A stretch of DNA of 64,000 bases, from positions 29,444,836 to 29,508,835 of the forward strand of contig OX438748.1 of assembly GCA_949316235.1 (NCBI GenBank). Direction: 5' to 3'. The stretch comes from Oegoconia quadripuncta (lineage: Eukaryota; Arthropoda; Insecta; Lepidoptera; Autostichidae). Position 1 is the stretch's first letter, and each line of letters begins with the position of its first letter. The position numbers and the translations under genes are program-made. The notes beneath the pieces are model-generated. The model ran no database searches, was not told where the DNA came from, and saw only the letters and a program-made list of their open reading frames with translations. Below, piece after piece: positions 61,841 through 64,000 of the stretch.

Positions 61841-62198
61841 TTTTTTTTTATGCACAACGGGTTAGCATTTGATCACAATTGATGTTAAGTGGAGATGAGG
61901 CCGAAGATGGAAGCGTACTGACCCGGAAACCCAAATATTTGGGGAACTGGCTATCTTATCTCTGACAACCTGAACACAACAATGCTATTAATAAATATAA
62001 TAAATAAATATTTCGAACACTTACACCAATCATCTAATCCCAAACTATGCCAAGCTTAAACTCAGGAATAAATGTTCATATTCATCACACAAACATTCGA
62101 ACCCGCAACCGTTGGTTTCGCTGACAGGGTCACTATCCACTACACCAATCGGTCGTCAAAATTAACACAGTTGTTTACATTGAGCCACGGCAGCGGTT
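61841..62198 (-). mobile_element. SINE-A split by SINE-C
   Basis: 61841-61991 is the tail and middle of SINE-A (CACAACGGGTTAGCATTTGA, CTTATCTCTGACAACC, CAACAATGCTATTAA). The head remains at 62169-62198 (GTTGTTTACATTGAGCCACGG). SINE-C fills the gap. Confidence 0.9.
61992..62158 (-). mobile_element. SINE-C nested in SINE-A
   Basis: Minus-strand copy with an internal deletion: CCGATTGGTGTAGTGGATAG, GGTTGCGGGTTCGAATG, GAATATGAACATTTATTCC, GGATTAGATGATTGGTGTAA, tail TTATTTATTATATTTATT. Confidence 0.9.
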
Positions 62199-62239
62199 AA
62201 TCTCCAGAGAATTAGAGAAAGAATACATTGGGATCATCC

Positions 62240-62415
62240 AGGTGTTCAAAAAATGTGTATCTTCGAAACGGCTGAACCGATTTCCATCAAACATGGCATC
62301 CAAACACCCACTTACTGAAATAAAAAATCATTTTCATATCTATTCAGCTGCGTCGGCGCTACAATGCCACAGACCCACAAACACATAGACATAGGCTTCA
62401 GAGTTATAATATATT
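62240..62415. repeat. Possible dispersed repeat
   Basis: CGAAACGGCTGAACCGATTT, CATCAAACATGGCATCCAAA and GACCCACAAACACATAGACA look like an abundant non-autonomous element of moths, recalled and not confirmed by a second copy here. Confidence 0.35.
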
Positions 62416-62684
62416 TTAAAGCTGCACCCCTCGGAAAAATCTTTTCTATCTATACATTGTCAAGAACCTTTTAGATGAGTTACAAGAATAAAATATGAGC
62501 TACTCTTTTCATGAAAATCCACTTAGAAAGGTAAATGTTAACCCGAGAATAAAGTTATTTCAACTAGGGAAGTTAAAAGTACGCCGCACCGCCTCCCGCC
62601 TCTATGAAAATATGCAAAATATATCGCCATGGGACAAGAAAAAAGATTAATTTGTTTTCATGAGTGAATAAGCGTTCGCCGGTA

Positions 62685-62740
62685 TTTTTTTTTATGCACG
62701 ACGGGTTCGTACTTGACCTAAATCACACCTGATGTTAAGT
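62685..62740 (-). mobile_element. SINE-A 3' end fragment
   Basis: T9, ATGCACGACGGGTTCGTACT, CACACCTGATGTTAAG. Broken off after about 55 bp. Confidence 0.85.
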
Positions 62741-62815
62741 ATATTAAGGTTTTTCATAAGGCTCAAATTACCAGAGCGAGATTTCAATCTGAGCAAAAAG
62801 AATTAAGGATTCCAA

Positions 62816-63051
62816 TCTAACTAATATTATAAATGCGAAAGTGTGGATGTTTGTTTGTTTATTATGTTTGTAACTCAATCACGGCTAAACGGATGGACGG
62901 ATTTGGATGAAATTTGGTATATAAGTAGAATATACCCTTGATTGAGACATGGAATATTTTTTATCCCGATAAAAAGGTAGTTCCCGTGGGATAAATAAAT
63001 TTCCGCGATAAATTTATTCTACGCAGGAGAAGCCGCGGCCGAAAAGCTAGT
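62816..63051 (+). mobile_element. Lep1-type non-autonomous Helitron
   Basis: TCTAACTAATATTATAAATG, CGGATTTGGATGAAATTTGG, TTTTATCCCGATAAAAAG, GTAGTTCCCGTGGGATAAAT, GAAGCCGCGGCCGAAAAGCTAGT. Best-preserved copy. A palindrome begins inside its 3' end. Confidence 0.88.
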
Positions 63052-63093
63052 TGTGAATAAAATCTTATAGATTTTATTCATAACTAGCTTTTC
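63041..63093. repeat. Palindrome 1 across Helitron 3' end
   Basis: GAAAAGCTAGTTGTGAATAA (63041) pairs with 63071-63093 with one mismatch, loop 7 nt. The left arm contains the Helitron terminus. Confidence 0.95.
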
Positions 63094-63150
63094 AGTACTT
63101 TCAATAATTTTTTATTTTTTATAAAAAATAAAAAATTATTGAAAGTACTG
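63093..63150. repeat. Perfect 58 bp palindrome
   Basis: CAGTACTTTCAATAATTTTT continues to the centre AT at 63121-63122 and is exactly mirrored. No spacer. Confidence 0.96.
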
Positions 63151-63154
63151 ATGT

Positions 63155-63309
63155 ACACAATATTTCGTCACAGGACGCCCTGTCTAATTTAATTTGCCTA
63201 CTTTATTTACTTTAATAATGAGTACTTTGTAATAATAATTAGTAACGGTAGGGTTCCGTAAGGAAAATATAAAAAATCAGCTTTCAGACTTCGTCCGTCT
63301 GGGTCTCGA
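63155..63309. other. Unclassified; repeat-V-like words
   Basis: GTAGGGTTCCGTAAGGAAA and CAGACTTCGTCCGTCTGGGT recall the ends of repeat V. Confidence 0.4.
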
Positions 63310-63490
63310 TATAAATATAAATTGGACACCCAAAAAACCCTTGAAAATTTCCTGCGAACCCTTGAAGCGAGTATAGCGATACAATGTTTCCCGTTCCCGT
63401 GGAAATTATATGTTTTCTTACGTTCCCGTGAAAAATTCCCGTATTTGTCGTTCCCGTGGGAATTTCGCAAATTCAATTTCAGCTTCATAA
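63310..63490. repeat. Dispersed repeat with CCCGTTC/CGTGGG words, copy 2
   Basis: Three TTCCCGTGG/TTCCCGTGA words alternate with AAATT stretches; TCGTTCCCGTGGGAATTTCG matches 13595-13615. Confidence 0.5.
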
Positions 63491-63906
63491 GTCAAGTAGT
63501 TTTAGTCAGTGTTTCCATTTCATGCAGTTAAAGTGTACTAGGCACACTAGGTCTATTAATTACATTTTTTTTATTTAGGAAACTTGCAGTACACTACAAA
63601 AATTATAGTAAAGTAGCTATAGATAGATCATAGACCAAATTGTTTACACAGATAAATAAAATTATGACGAGGATGGCAACACAAGCCATGCAAAATGTTG
63701 TCAGTACGTAAAATTTGATACCTAAATAAAACCAAATGAACGAGTTATGGGAACTAAGATAGCTGCTGGTGACTATACCAGACACTACGAAACAAATGAT
63801 TGAACATTTAGTCACCAACTGAAAAACCTTTTATTGGAAAATTATTCTATTAGGTACCTATATCGATCGCTGATTTCAGTACGACTTGGCGCTGTAACAT
63901 TATAAA
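63491..63906. other. No recognised feature
   Basis: Unclassified. Confidence 0.4.
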
Positions 63907-64000
63907 AACCGCCTTCGTGGCTCAATCTAAACAACATAGGGTTTACGATTCGGAGGACGCGGGTTCGATGCCTGGCGGTGTACATGTTTAGTACTCGGTT
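63907..64000 (+). mobile_element. SINE-A, cut by the window end
   Basis: AACCGCCTTCGTGGCTCAAT, GATTCGGAGGACGCGGGTTC, GATGCCTGGCGGTGTACATG, TTAGTACTCGGTT; continues beyond 64000. Confidence 0.92.

Overview
The window looks like repeat-rich, AT-rich intergenic or intronic DNA from an insect, most likely a moth or butterfly. That rests on family recognition by eye: tRNA-derived SINEs in many copies, CR1/Jockey-, RTE- and RNase H-type LINE remnants, Lep1-type non-autonomous Helitrons ending in CTAGT, and TA-flanked MITEs. No bacterial features (operons, rRNA, CRISPR) occur. I found no host gene I could name; two short ORFs that end at good splice-donor-like sites (34210-34380 minus, 47060-47238 plus) are listed only as weak candidates.

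Four SINE families dominate. SINE-A (about 340 bp, about 20 copies or fragments) has a tRNA-like head and a 3' end resembling that of a LINE also present here (LINE-alpha). SINE-B and SINE-C share a body but differ in the head and end in ATT/ATTT repeats. SINE-D ends like an RTE LINE (GATGATGAT tail).

LINE families, named here for convenience: LINE-alpha (poly-A, WNSLPASVF C-terminus); LINE-beta (44.5-45.3 kb, intact 246-codon C-terminal frame); LINE-gamma (10.6-12.7 kb, near-complete reverse transcriptase with a few lesions, TTGA tail, 3' UTR hairpin); LINE-delta (CR1-like, KGYYKISDYL C-terminus, GATTTT-type tail); LINE-epsilon (RNase H, GTATT tail); LINE-zeta (3' UTR with repeated modules); and RTE. 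A further family has four decayed fragments carrying an RPDG...WDAT protein signature (7.4, 29.2, 40.2 and 43.3 kb).

DNA-level elements: MITEs at 8.15, 17.26, 22.0, 37.6, 49.4 and 57.7 kb; Lep1-type Helitrons at 30.3, 44.1, 50.3 and 62.8 kb; and two foldback elements (23.05-23.40 and 53.27-53.75 kb). In both foldbacks the arms are built from a short anchor word recurring every 14-16 bp around a related core. This last architecture is the most unusual thing in the window.

Layout: 0-10 kb SINEs, LINE ends and a MITE; 10.6-12.7 kb LINE-gamma; 13-21 kb nested RTE/LINE-delta, a small MITE, a hairpin and LINE-epsilon; 22-27 kb MITE, foldback, internally deleted LINE and tandem duplication; 28-33 kb nested SINE/LINE, RPDG fragment, Helitron; 33.8-43 kb repeat-poor with scattered copies; 43-52 kb LINE-delta, Helitron, LINE-beta and SINE clusters; 53-64 kb large foldback, TA-MITE, SINE clusters and perfect palindromes. 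The elements do not form a pathway. Their relationships are parasitic and nested: SINEs probably borrow LINE machinery, and newer copies interrupt older ones.
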